Assembly (NCBI RefSeq): GCF_044761665.1
Contig: NZ_JBIWCW010000001.1
Span: 62,001 to 126,000 of the forward strand
From: Peribacillus sp044761665
GTDB taxonomy: Bacteria > Bacillota > Bacilli > Bacillales > DSM-1321
Length of the DNA: 64,000 bases
Direction of reading: 5' to 3'
Shown: positions 1 through 7,640 of the stretch, piece by piece
Layout of the letters: each line of letters opens with the position of its first letter
Numbering within the stretch: the stretch's first letter is position 1
Program-made: the position numbers and the translations under genes
Notes under the pieces: generated by a model
What the model saw: only the letters and a program-made list of their open reading frames with translations
Databases searched by the model: none
What the model was told of the DNA's origin: nothing

Positions 1-737
1 ATGCGGCCGTCTTGTGGAACTCTATGTTCCGTAATGTCCAATTTCGCCATGATCTTGATTCTGGCGATTAAAACATTTTGCATATTCTTGGGTAATACCT
101 TTTCCAAACGTAATACACCATCCACGCGATAACGGACGACCAATTTCTTCTCCTGTGGATCGATGTGAATATCGCTTGCCTTATGCATCACGGCATTTGA
201 CAATAATTGATTGACGAGTTTCACAACCGGTGAATTTTGATCAACTGTTGCCTCTTCATCATTAACGTCCTGATTAAGGGTAACCATCAATTCCTCGAGC
301 CCATCTTCATCGGTATAATGCTTGGCAATCGCACGCAATATATCATCTTTTGTCGCGATGGCTGGTTCTATTTGAAATCCGGTTGATAGGCGTAAATCAT
401 CGATGGCGTAAAAGTCCATCGGGTCGGCCATGGCTACGTAAAGCTTTTCGCCTTCTTTTTTCAAGGGAATCATTAAGTTCCGCTTAGCCATATCCTCCGA
501 AATCAAACTGAAAATATTTGAATCGAACGGATACCGATATAAGCTCACATGGGGGATGCCCAACTGAAATTCCAGGACTTCAATCAATTGTTGTTCCGTG
601 ATATATCCTTTTTGCAGCAATACATCACCGAGCTTTTGAGACTGACTTTTTTCGTTCAAGGCAATTTGAAGCTGGTCTTCCGTAATCAAGCCAGCTTCCA
701 CCAATAAGTCTCCAAGCCGCTTTCGGATTTGAGCCAT
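1..737 (-). CDS. pilB: Type IV pilus assembly / type II secretion ATPase, PilB/GspE family (N-terminal part, cut by window edge)
   Basis: Open frame of 245 codons starting at ATG 737 and running off the left edge, so the Walker motifs are outside the window. Residues 4-60 hold two tandem copies of the MshEN signature, starting RLGDLLVEAGLI and KLGDVLLQKGYI; this N-terminal module binds c-di-GMP in some PilB/MshE ATPases. It is followed by the N2 linker region and the start of the ATPase domain (SPVVKLVNQLLSNAV, ASDIHIDP, VRYRVDGVL, IKIMAKLDITEHRVPQDGR), typical of GspE/PilB. The role is to power pilin assembly from the cytoplasmic face. It is last in the visible minus-strand operon, 18 nt behind the VanW gene. 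Family assignment is firm; the c-di-GMP role is inference. Confidence 0.92.
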   Translation of the reverse strand, partial: MAQIRKRLGDLLVEAGLITEDQLQIALNEKSQSQKLGDVLLQKGYITEQQLIEVLEFQLGIPHVSLYRYPFDSNIFSLISEDMAKRNLMIPLKKEGEKLYVAMADPMDFYAIDDLRLSTGFQIEPAIATKDDILRAIAKHYTDEDGLEELMVTLNQDVNDEEATVDQNSPVVKLVNQLLSNAVMHKASDIHIDPQEKKLVVRYRVDGVLRLEKVLPKNMQNVLIARIKIMAKLDITEHRVPQDGR

Positions 738-755
738 GTTTATCCCTGCTTTTTC

Positions 756-2189
756 TTATTTTTGGGGAACGTTAGGATCCTCCTCATATTTGGGGTATCC
801 ACCCGCTTCCTCTTGACTATCACCCTTATCTTCATTACTTTCTTGCTCATCTTTTTCGCTATCTTGATTGTTTTCGTTGCTATCACTATTACTATTAGCA
901 TCATCAGGCAATTCCTTGTCCTCTTTGCCTTGCTCTTGCTCAGTATCTTCATCGATTGTCTCATCGTCTTTTCCTGAGTTATCGTCTTCCGTATCAGATT
1001 CATTTCCAGAATCCGTAGGAGACGAAGGGACTTCTTTGAGCTCCAAACCATATACTTCAATACGATGAATGGGTGCATAAAAATCTTCTGATAGGGTCTC
1101 TGTTTCCAACAGATCGCCCGATGAAGACTCGATACGACGAAGAACCTTGACCGTTATGCCTTCTTTTCCTTCTTGTTTCACCTGCATGGCAGCAGGAGCC
1201 AACTCATCACTATATTGTTTAATCGTCTTCGGGGTGTACCGTTTTTCATCGGTCGTCTTTACCTCGTAGGAATTCAGGAAAGATTGACCCTTTAATGTCG
1301 CCTTTAATTTTTTTCCTTCTACCTGAAGTTCAATACGGTAGGCACTATCATTCGTATTGGCAAAAATCAAGTCATGGCCAATTTCAGAATCGACGTGGGC
1401 TTCAAAGCCCAATTCGGCATAACCGGGAAGTTGATTGCTGATATTCCGTTCAAGAATAGTAAAGTTAGTCGGCAGGACCACTCCATAAACGGCTGTGGCT
1501 AAGCGGCTTAATGTATCTGAGTTATACTTCTTCCCATCAAGCTCCGACATTTTTTGTAACAGAGAAAATTGAGTTTCCGCGTCAATTTTTATCGGCTGAA
1601 TCAATGGAATCAAATCCTTAAAAGCGGCAGCTGCCTTACCCAGATTAACCGTAGCTTCAGCAACCACCTCGTCCTCACCCGTATCTCCATCGATATAGTT
1701 TTCCAGTGCAAGGGTTTTAGACCCTTCCGTTAAGAACTCGGCACTAACTGCCAAGTCCTTGGCAAGCCTATCTATATCCAATGATGTTGAAGCAAGGGCT
1801 AAGGACATATCATATAAGTCTTCTTGTAAAGACTCTGTGTTCACCGTAACAACAGCTGTATTTTTTTTATTTGAAAGCAAGGAAGCAATCGTCTTATCCA
1901 CTTGAAAGGTGAAAATCCCATTATCGACAGTCATTTTACTTTCCTTATAAGTGATATCCAAGACCGTATTCCGTGTCCATTGGTCAACCGCCTCGGTGAG
2001 TATTGTACTTACTTCCCGCTTACTTTGACCTGAAATATCCAGACTTCCAATCGTTGTGTTATCTCCAAATTGTCCTTGGTCCTTGAAAATCTGATTATAG
2101 GCTGCTGCTCCAAAATGCGAAAAACTAAATATATATGCAGTTGATAAAATAAAGACCAGAAAAATTTTCAGCAGTTGTGGATTCTTCAC
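756..2189 (-). CDS. VanW-domain membrane-anchored protein in the pilus operon
   Basis: 477 aa, GTG start with an AGGAG site 10 nt upstream. An N-terminal hydrophobic segment (about residues 8-28) acts as signal or anchor. A central region (about 60-200) resembles the peptidoglycan-binding-like part of VanW proteins, followed by a VanW-like core (SDTLSRLATAVYGVVLP, ISNQLPGYAELGFEAHV, about 220-310). The C-terminal 90 residues are a very acidic Ser/Asp/Glu/Asn tail. VanW domains are common in cell-envelope proteins of Firmicutes and their biochemical role is unsettled. It lies 18 nt from the next gene on each side, between the PRC-barrel gene and pilB, which suggests an envelope part of the pilus machine; that is inference. 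The acidic tail makes false open frames on both strands. Confidence 0.75.
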   Translation of the reverse strand: MKNPQLLKIFLVFILSTAYIFSFSHFGAAAYNQIFKDQGQFGDNTTIGSLDISGQSKREVSTILTEAVDQWTRNTVLDITYKESKMTVDNGIFTFQVDKTIASLLSNKKNTAVVTVNTESLQEDLYDMSLALASTSLDIDRLAKDLAVSAEFLTEGSKTLALENYIDGDTGEDEVVAEATVNLGKAAAAFKDLIPLIQPIKIDAETQFSLLQKMSELDGKKYNSDTLSRLATAVYGVVLPTNFTILERNISNQLPGYAELGFEAHVDSEIGHDLIFANTNDSAYRIELQVEGKKLKATLKGQSFLNSYEVKTTDEKRYTPKTIKQYSDELAPAAMQVKQEGKEGITVKVLRRIESSSGDLLETETLSEDFYAPIHRIEVYGLELKEVPSSPTDSGNESDTEDDNSGKDDETIDEDTEQEQGKEDKELPDDANSNSDSNENNQDSEKDEQESNEDKGDSQEEAGGYPKYEEDPNVPQK

Positions 2190-2206
2190 ATATAGGCAAC
2201 TCCTTT

Positions 2207-2944
2207 TTATGCTTCAACATTCATAGACAGCCCGACCAATACACTTGGGCCAGCGGATTGTGCCTTAACAATATCCTCTTTAGAAAGTACATGACCTTCC
2301 GAGAAAAGGATATTCCCATTCAGATCCCTTACATGATTCAGCAATCTCTTTCCTTGGAGCAACTCAATTTGCTTATTTCTTAACTCTGCTTCACCATTAG
2401 GCAGTTCTTCTCCGGCTGCTACTTCCTCCTCCGTCACTTGTTCTCCCATTAGCTGTTCCTCTTGCTCAAGGAAATGAGATGAAGCATCTTCCGTGACAAT
2501 CAAAATATCCTTGCCGTATGTCAAAACCGTTTCAGAAGGAAGAATCACCTCATGATCCCCCACTTTCACCTGCATCCCGATGACTTGCCCGTTTTCTTCA
2601 TCTGTAAAATACTCACGAACGCTACCTAACAATTCCCCTTTTCGAGTCATCACTTTGGCATCGGTAATCTTAATTTTTTTATTGACGAGCTGATTCGCGA
2701 TCGGTATTTCATTTAAATCAATAACAGAATTTTCGGTTTCGATGGTTAAAGCATATTCCCCAATGCCTATCACCTTTTTAAATGGTATCGCCCTTACACT
2801 AACCTGCCAGTCTTCATGTTCGATTGTGATAAAATCCAGTGAACCTTTTTCAGGATTGATCACTAACGATTTAACCTTTCCAATTTCCATACCTTCTGTA
2901 ATGCTGATAATTGGCAAACCTAAAATTTCTGTACTTTTTTTCAT
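2207..2944 (-). CDS. PRC-barrel domain protein
   Basis: 245 aa, ATG start. Two PRC-barrel-like modules are visible: residues 1-75 (ILGLPIISITEGMEIGKVKS, then a strand-rich stretch) and about 85-155 (KITDAKVMTRKGELLGSVRE, then GQVIGMQVKVGDHEVILPSE). A third region with LNGNILFSEGHVLSKEDI follows near 210-230. PRC barrels are small beta-barrels used in photosynthetic reaction centre H subunits, RimM and many adaptor proteins. No signal peptide or membrane segment is seen, so it is probably cytosolic. It sits 18 nt before the VanW gene and about 30 nt after the 573-aa gene, so it is co-transcribed with the pilus ATPase. The function in the operon is unknown. Confidence 0.8.
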   Translation of the reverse strand: MKKSTEILGLPIISITEGMEIGKVKSLVINPEKGSLDFITIEHEDWQVSVRAIPFKKVIGIGEYALTIETENSVIDLNEIPIANQLVNKKIKITDAKVMTRKGELLGSVREYFTDEENGQVIGMQVKVGDHEVILPSETVLTYGKDILIVTEDASSHFLEQEEQLMGEQVTEEEVAAGEELPNGEAELRNKQIELLQGKRLLNHVRDLNGNILFSEGHVLSKEDIVKAQSAGPSVLVGLSMNVEA

Positions 2945-2977
2945 ATTGTCACCATACCTATCTTCTGATTTTTCTTC

Positions 2978-4699
2978 TTAACAAAAACGCCGTTCCATGA
3001 ATTCTAACTCTTGAAGAAGGATCGGGTGTGCACTGAACTTTCCCTTCAACTGTGCGATCAATTCACGAAGCTTTTCCGTTTTTTTTGCTGTCGTATAACT
3101 TTGAATTAAAAATGATGCAAATATGTAATACTGTTGATCTGGTATATTCGGATGCAAATGGCTCATAACAAGTTGTTCAAACTCGCTATCATTCATCTGA
3201 TGTTGTGCAATTTGAATATGAGACACCATCGTTTGAAACATCTGTTGTTGCAATTCGTTGCCATGTTCAGTGGTAGTCGTCATTTCTTCGGGTATTGCCG
3301 GTATCTGTTCCACGTCACTAGAGCTACTCTCCGGAGATGTTTCCTTCGGTTGCTCAATGATTACAGAGGATTCTTCTAATAAATGCTTCGGTTCCTGCTC
3401 ATCTATGGCTGTATCCTTTTCTAGAGGCTCTAGTAAATGAATAGAGTCCTTTTCAGGAAGTTGTTCAGAAATCTCCAGTAGGCCATCATTTTCTAAAGAG
3501 TCTTCTATCTGGATGTTATCTGGAGTTTGTTCTTCTTTATTGACTTCCAGACTATCTTCCCTACCTGTTTCATCGGCCAAATCTTCAAGAATTACAGGCT
3601 TGGTTTCTTGGAAACTATCAATAGTGACGTTTTCTGATTCGGTTATATCCACTCTCCACTCATGCTCTTCAGGAAATACATCTAGTTCCTCCATATCTAA
3701 AGGAAAAATTCTCTCTTCCACAACTTCTAGATGAATAGAGTTATCCTCTTCCTCCAGTGTTGCCGGCTGACTATTCAGTGGTGTTTTCTCTTCATCAATC
3801 ACAAGTTCCAAATAATCATCTTCTAGTAGCTTTTCAATTTCACTTAAATCACTTTTTACCGGTACTTCGATTACTGGAAGACTTTCCGTTTCGTCCATCA
3901 TTGGCTCCACAAAATCATCTTCTAGTAATTCTTCCATTTCATTTATCCCGCTTTTTACCGGTATTTCAATTTCAGAAAGGCTTTCCGTTTCATCCATCAT
4001 CGGTTCCACAAAATCATCTTCTAGTAATCTTTCAATTTCACTTATCTCGCTTTTTATCGGTACTTCGATTACTGGAAGACTTTCCATTTCGTCCATCATC
4101 GGCTCAACAAAATCATCTTCTAGTAATTTTTCAATTTCACTTATTTCATTTGTTACCGGTACTTCTACTTCTTGTATGCTTTCAGATTCTTCTAAAGCGC
4201 TGACTCGAGTCTCCACTTTTGCGTCGATAACGACTAATTCATTATCTGGCGAATTTTTTGATTCCTCCATTTCCTGAGTATATTCCTCAGATGCCGCAAC
4301 ATGGTGCTCACTTGTCTCAAACACTATTATTTCTGTTGATTCTTCTTTCGATTCTTCCACTTTGGTTAAAGAAACATGTTCACTCGTCAATTCATTCAGA
4401 GTGGATGTTTCGCCAAATGGTTCATAAAAGTCAGTTCCCGCTTCCGTTTGAGTTGAGAGCATTAATGGCTCGATTTTCTTTTCAATAAGGAACAAAGCCA
4501 AAAATAACAACAAGGCTAAAAATAATAATGCCTGCCAAAGAGGATAGATATTCGCGGCTACTAGACCAGCAAGTGCCACTGCGACAGCACCCCCGATTAT
4601 GACGAGCTTCCCCTTAAAGGTCAGGGACAACGGCAGAACATAAACAATCGGAATCAATAAGATAAGAGATATTCCAGCAAATACGATTGTCTCCAACAA
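2978..4699 (-). CDS. Membrane protein with long acidic repeat region, first gene of the pilus operon
   Basis: 573 aa, not recognised as a named family. The first ~90 residues hold about three hydrophobic segments (VFAGISLILLIPIVYVL; LVIIGGAVAVALAGLVAA; ALLFLALLLFLALFLI). Residues ~95-480 are strongly acidic and low in complexity. Within them are four near-identical 33-residue units (core LLEDDFVEPMMDE, then a PVKS-type linker), encoded by a 99-nt tandem DNA repeat. The last ~90 residues (from LQQQMFQTMVSHIQIAQHQM) look helical and folded, with alternating leucines like a TPR-type bundle. As head of the minus-strand operon it may be a membrane scaffold of the pilus machine; no function can be assigned from sequence alone. 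Confidence 0.7.
   Translation of the reverse strand: MLETIVFAGISLILLIPIVYVLPLSLTFKGKLVIIGGAVAVALAGLVAANIYPLWQALLFLALLLFLALFLIEKKIEPLMLSTQTEAGTDFYEPFGETSTLNELTSEHVSLTKVEESKEESTEIIVFETSEHHVAASEEYTQEMEESKNSPDNELVVIDAKVETRVSALEESESIQEVEVPVTNEISEIEKLLEDDFVEPMMDEMESLPVIEVPIKSEISEIERLLEDDFVEPMMDETESLSEIEIPVKSGINEMEELLEDDFVEPMMDETESLPVIEVPVKSDLSEIEKLLEDDYLELVIDEEKTPLNSQPATLEEEDNSIHLEVVEERIFPLDMEELDVFPEEHEWRVDITESENVTIDSFQETKPVILEDLADETGREDSLEVNKEEQTPDNIQIEDSLENDGLLEISEQLPEKDSIHLLEPLEKDTAIDEQEPKHLLEESSVIIEQPKETSPESSSSDVEQIPAIPEEMTTTTEHGNELQQQMFQTMVSHIQIAQHQMNDSEFEQLVMSHLHPNIPDQQYYIFASFLIQSYTTAKKTEKLRELIAQLKGKFSAHPILLQELEFMERRFC
3812..4140 (-). repeat. 99-nt tandem repeat inside the acidic membrane protein gene
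   Basis: The plus-strand text shows AAATCATCTTCTAGTA recurring near 3819 (slightly diverged), 3917, 4016 and 4115, a steady 99-nt period with few substitutions. It encodes the 33-residue acidic units of the protein read on the minus strand. The period is a multiple of three, so gain or loss of units keeps the frame. Confidence 0.85.
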
Positions 4700-4782
4700 A
4701 CCACTCCTCTACTATATTATTATATATTTTCCGTTTTTCGAAAATAGCTCCTTAATTTAGGTAATAAATCCTAAAAATATTG

Positions 4783-4788
4783 TATAAT
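4783..4788 (+). promoter_or_regulatory. Candidate -10 box for the prepilin operon
   Basis: TATAAT lies 31 nt before the ATG at 4820 in the AT-rich gap between the divergent pilus operons. The region where a -35 would lie (TAGGTA or GTAATA) is weak, so a sigma-A assignment is tentative. Confidence 0.4.
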
Positions 4789-4819
4789 ACTTATAGATAT
4801 TTTGAAAGAAGGGAAAAGT

Positions 4820-5314
4820 ATGGAAGGAAATATTTTTTCAAAAAAACAAAGAGGATTTACACTTGTTGAAGTACTTGCTTCTATTGCTATTTTAGGAATT
4901 ATTACTATAACGGTAATGACCTTCTTTACACAATCCTATGATTATACAAAGCGAAATCAAAGTAAGACAGTTGGAATAAATGTTGCAAGAAATGTCATCA
5001 ATTACTTTGATCAGCTTGAATTCAATGAACTTTATAAACAATATGAGATTGCGTCATTAGACCAAAAGGGTACTAGGCTTACTCTTGAAGACTGCAAAAC
5101 TCATCCATCCCTTTATACAACAAGCTGTTCCGATATCTTGCAACCTACCATTAATAATTACGAATACGATACAGAAATCATTTTAAAAAAATATAATGCA
5201 AAAGAATCTGACAAGGATACCGGTTATGATCTTAATGAAAATTTGGTCAGAATTGAGGTGAAGGTTGTTTGGGAAGACAAAGAAACAAAAGTGAAAGGCC
5301 TTTTAAAAAAATAA
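4820..5314 (+). CDS. Prepilin-like protein, PilV/GspI type
   Basis: 164 aa from ATG 4820, chosen over the longer TTG start at 4802 because GAAGGG lies 6 nt upstream of the ATG. It has a class III prepilin leader: a short basic leader ending KKQRG, then FTLVEVLASIAILG, with Phe at +1 and Glu at +5, followed by a hydrophobic helix. A prepilin peptidase would cut after Gly and methylate the Phe. Two cysteines about 15 residues apart near residues 91 and 105 could form a disulfide in the globular domain. It is first of three consecutive pseudopilin genes and overlaps the next by 46 nt. It is probably a minor pilin, since the head is small and the gene is grouped with PilW- and PilX-like genes. 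Confidence 0.85.
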   Translation: MEGNIFSKKQRGFTLVEVLASIAILGIITITVMTFFTQSYDYTKRNQSKTVGINVARNVINYFDQLEFNELYKQYEIASLDQKGTRLTLEDCKTHPSLYTTSCSDILQPTINNYEYDTEIILKKYNAKESDKDTGYDLNENLVRIEVKVVWEDKETKVKGLLKK

Positions 5315-5922
5315 TAGAATCGCTCTCTAATGAGAAAGGTTTAAGCCTGATAGAAATATTACTGGCCGTCACAATCACCACCTTCATCTCTGGTATCATA
5401 TACTCATTATTCATCACCGGAATGAGCCTCTATCAAAAAATTGAAATTGAAGGCCAGCTTAGAGATGATGCGGATTATATCGCTACCATGATCATGAATG
5501 AACTGACTACGAACCAGCCTAAATATGTTACCTCGCTTAATGAAGATGGAAAAAATGGGGTCAGGCTAAACGTAGCGGAAGAAAAAACAGTAGACGGATA
5601 CATCATAGAAGATAGCCACGGAACGGAACCAATCGATGTTTATTATAAAGATAGTCAATTCGTCATCGATAATAAAGGCGTTTTGACGACTCTCGATCTT
5701 TCCACTTCTTCTTTTATTAACTTGAATGAAGGCACTCCTACGGAAAAGAAAACGGGTATTATGCTTGATACGGATAGTGAAGACTGTACAGCCGTCTCCT
5801 CAGAGGCCTCATGTACACATAGTACGATTCATGTCACGATGATCATAGAAAATAATATCCACACCAAAGGATTCTTTGTTTCAACCGAACCACTTGTCTT
5901 AGAAAGCTCGTTTGGATTTTAA
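5269..5922 (+). CDS. Prepilin-like protein, PilW/GspJ type
   Basis: 217 aa. The only in-frame start before the prepilin motif is TTG 5269, with GAGGTG 8 nt upstream; this places the start inside the previous gene, so the two are translationally coupled. The leader is long (24 residues, ending NEKG) and is followed by LSLIEILLAVTITTFISG, with Glu at +5. The C-terminal head is mostly beta, with two Cys (DCTAVSSEASC) that may form a disulfide. The size and long variable head fit PilW/GspJ minor pilins. It ends 12 nt before the ATG of the PilX-like gene. Confidence 0.82.
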   Translation: MGRQRNKSERPFKKIIESLSNEKGLSLIEILLAVTITTFISGIIYSLFITGMSLYQKIEIEGQLRDDADYIATMIMNELTTNQPKYVTSLNEDGKNGVRLNVAEEKTVDGYIIEDSHGTEPIDVYYKDSQFVIDNKGVLTTLDLSTSSFINLNEGTPTEKKTGIMLDTDSEDCTAVSSEASCTHSTIHVTMIIENNIHTKGFFVSTEPLVLESSFGF

Positions 5923-5934
5923 GGGGTGAAATTC

Positions 5935-7554
5935 ATGAAATGGAATAATGAAAAAGGGTATACACTCTTATCTGTGCTGCTTTCTTTTTTGATTCTGACT
6001 ACGCTTGGCATGGTACTTCTTGCAGCAAGCATCAATGGAGCCAAAAGAACGGAAATGAGAGAAACTGAAATCGTGGACGATATCAAAAATATTAGTGCCG
6101 TGAAAGAGGGTGTTTCCATTATTGAGGATCACGTGAATAGGATGGAGTCAGTCCTGCTTTCAGGCGATAAGACGGCATATGATGAAGATTTAGGAACCTT
6201 CATAAATAATGAAAACGCAAAAGATATTTTCACTTTAGAAGATATAACGGAAGATTATCCAACGATTGATAACAAAAATGATAACACGAGAGTCTTTGAG
6301 GTTAGTAGCGGCAAGTATCATCAAAAGGTCTATATAACAGCCATGCCAAGTTTTCTGAAATATGCTCTTGGTGCCGGCAAAGATTTGACCATTAATGGCT
6401 CTCCCTTCATTGACGGAAATATTTATGCGAAGGAACAATTAAATATCAGTAACCAAGCTTTATATATGTATAAATCTTCACTGCTTTCAAGGAAGACGGA
6501 CCTACCAGCGGTTGAGGATTATAGTGAACTACATGCAAATCGACAAAATATGAATATTTGCACCTTTGCTCCCTCGTGTTACGGTGGCAAAGGACATGAC
6601 AAAGAAAAGCTGCGATGGCAACGATTGAATGTTCCAAAACTAGGAGAAGCTTTTCTCTCTGGAAACATCCTTTTCAATGATGTAGATGATACCTTCAATG
6701 ATATAGATATAAAAGAGACCTTTATTGATAAACTATCATCTAACAACATAGGTATATCGGGGGTGGATAAAGAGATGTCGATTGCATCTCTGAATCAATC
6801 CATTAATCAGAAAGACTATCCTAAAAATGAGCAAGTTAGATTCGATAATTTATCGCAATATGGTACATCATCACCGATTATTCATTCCGGTAACGCCTAT
6901 ATAGACAGCTTCGATATTGAACTCGGTGACCAGCAATGGCTAGTCGTTTCCGGTGATGCAACGATAGAAAACTCATTCGATAAAACCATGAATGTTAAAG
7001 GTAATCTATTAATTACGGGTGATTTGACGATTAAAGGAAAAGTAAGTTTTGATTCCGTCATCTATGTACTCGGATCCACGACATTAAATAATGCAGATAT
7101 TCCTTGTTACAAAAATAAATGTGGAAATCAACCAGATGATCCTTCGCTAATATTGATGACACAAGGTAATCTGAGCATTGCAAGAATCAATAAATTTAAA
7201 AATGAAACTAACACGATTAACGGATACTTTTATACGGAAAATAAGTCATCAGAGCGAACTGTAGAGGATGCCGAAGCTGTCTACCAAACACCTTCAGAGA
7301 TTTATGCAGTGGGATCACTTCTGAATATTAATGGCGGGGTTTTTTCAAAGAGCTATCTAACCGTTAATAGTTATCGTGGGGATGTAGAGGATGATAAGGG
7401 TGATGGGGATTTAAACTTTCCTACTGTAAAAAAAGACGCCGAATCGAGGTTAAAAATAAAAAACAACAGAAGACTTTTTCTAAATAAGACACATGCTCTC
7501 CCTAAGGTGGAAGGACTGGATGTCATACCTGACAAATTGAATAAAGATAAATAA
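5935..7554 (+). CDS. PilX-like pilin with beta-helix-like C-terminal domain
   Basis: 539 aa from ATG 5935 (AAGGGGTG 6 nt upstream). A type III leader (KWNNEKG) precedes YTLLSVLLSFLILTTLG. The residue at +5 is Ser, not Glu, as in GspK/PilX-type tip pilins. From about residue 130 on the chain has many short repeated strands with a polymer-forming or right-handed beta-helix look (for example DLTINGSPFIDGNIY, NVKGNLLITGDLTIKG, VIYVLGSTTLNNADI). At 539 aa it is much longer than Pseudomonas PilX. It is third in the minor-pilin operon and is followed by an inverted repeat. It probably sits at or near the pilus tip. Confidence 0.8.
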   Translation: MKWNNEKGYTLLSVLLSFLILTTLGMVLLAASINGAKRTEMRETEIVDDIKNISAVKEGVSIIEDHVNRMESVLLSGDKTAYDEDLGTFINNENAKDIFTLEDITEDYPTIDNKNDNTRVFEVSSGKYHQKVYITAMPSFLKYALGAGKDLTINGSPFIDGNIYAKEQLNISNQALYMYKSSLLSRKTDLPAVEDYSELHANRQNMNICTFAPSCYGGKGHDKEKLRWQRLNVPKLGEAFLSGNILFNDVDDTFNDIDIKETFIDKLSSNNIGISGVDKEMSIASLNQSINQKDYPKNEQVRFDNLSQYGTSSPIIHSGNAYIDSFDIELGDQQWLVVSGDATIENSFDKTMNVKGNLLITGDLTIKGKVSFDSVIYVLGSTTLNNADIPCYKNKCGNQPDDPSLILMTQGNLSIARINKFKNETNTINGYFYTENKSSERTVEDAEAVYQTPSEIYAVGSLLNINGGVFSKSYLTVNSYRGDVEDDKGDGDLNFPTVKKDAESRLKIKNNRRLFLNKTHALPKVEGLDVIPDKLNKDK

Positions 7555-7640
7555 AACAGGGAGCTCTTGATGTGACCCCTAAAAGTTAGATTTTGACATA
7601 ACTTTTAGGGTGTACTTCATCTTGGGACCCCTGTTTTATT
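7550..7640. terminator. Nested inverted repeats between convergent genes
   Basis: The inner arms CCCTAAAAGTTA (7577-7588) and TAACTTTTAGGG (7599-7610) form a perfect 12-bp stem. The outer arms AATAAAACAGGG (7550-7561) and CCCTGTTTTATT (7629-7640) form a second 12-bp pairing. The outer arms overlap the stop regions of the pilin gene and the ankyrin gene. It is likely a bidirectional terminator; see findings for a possible mobile origin. Confidence 0.7.

Noticed and set aside
740..1078. 112-aa minus-strand basic frame overlapping the VanW gene tail
   Set aside because: Out-of-frame reading of the acidic Ser/Asp/Glu tail; no start site.
3812..4140. Possible CRISPR array because of regular repeats
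   Set aside because: The 99-nt units are continuous, in frame and without unique spacers.
3757..4203. 148-aa plus-strand frame with repeated HLLVIFQFHL units
   Set aside because: Antisense shadow of the 99-nt acidic repeat; not a protein gene.
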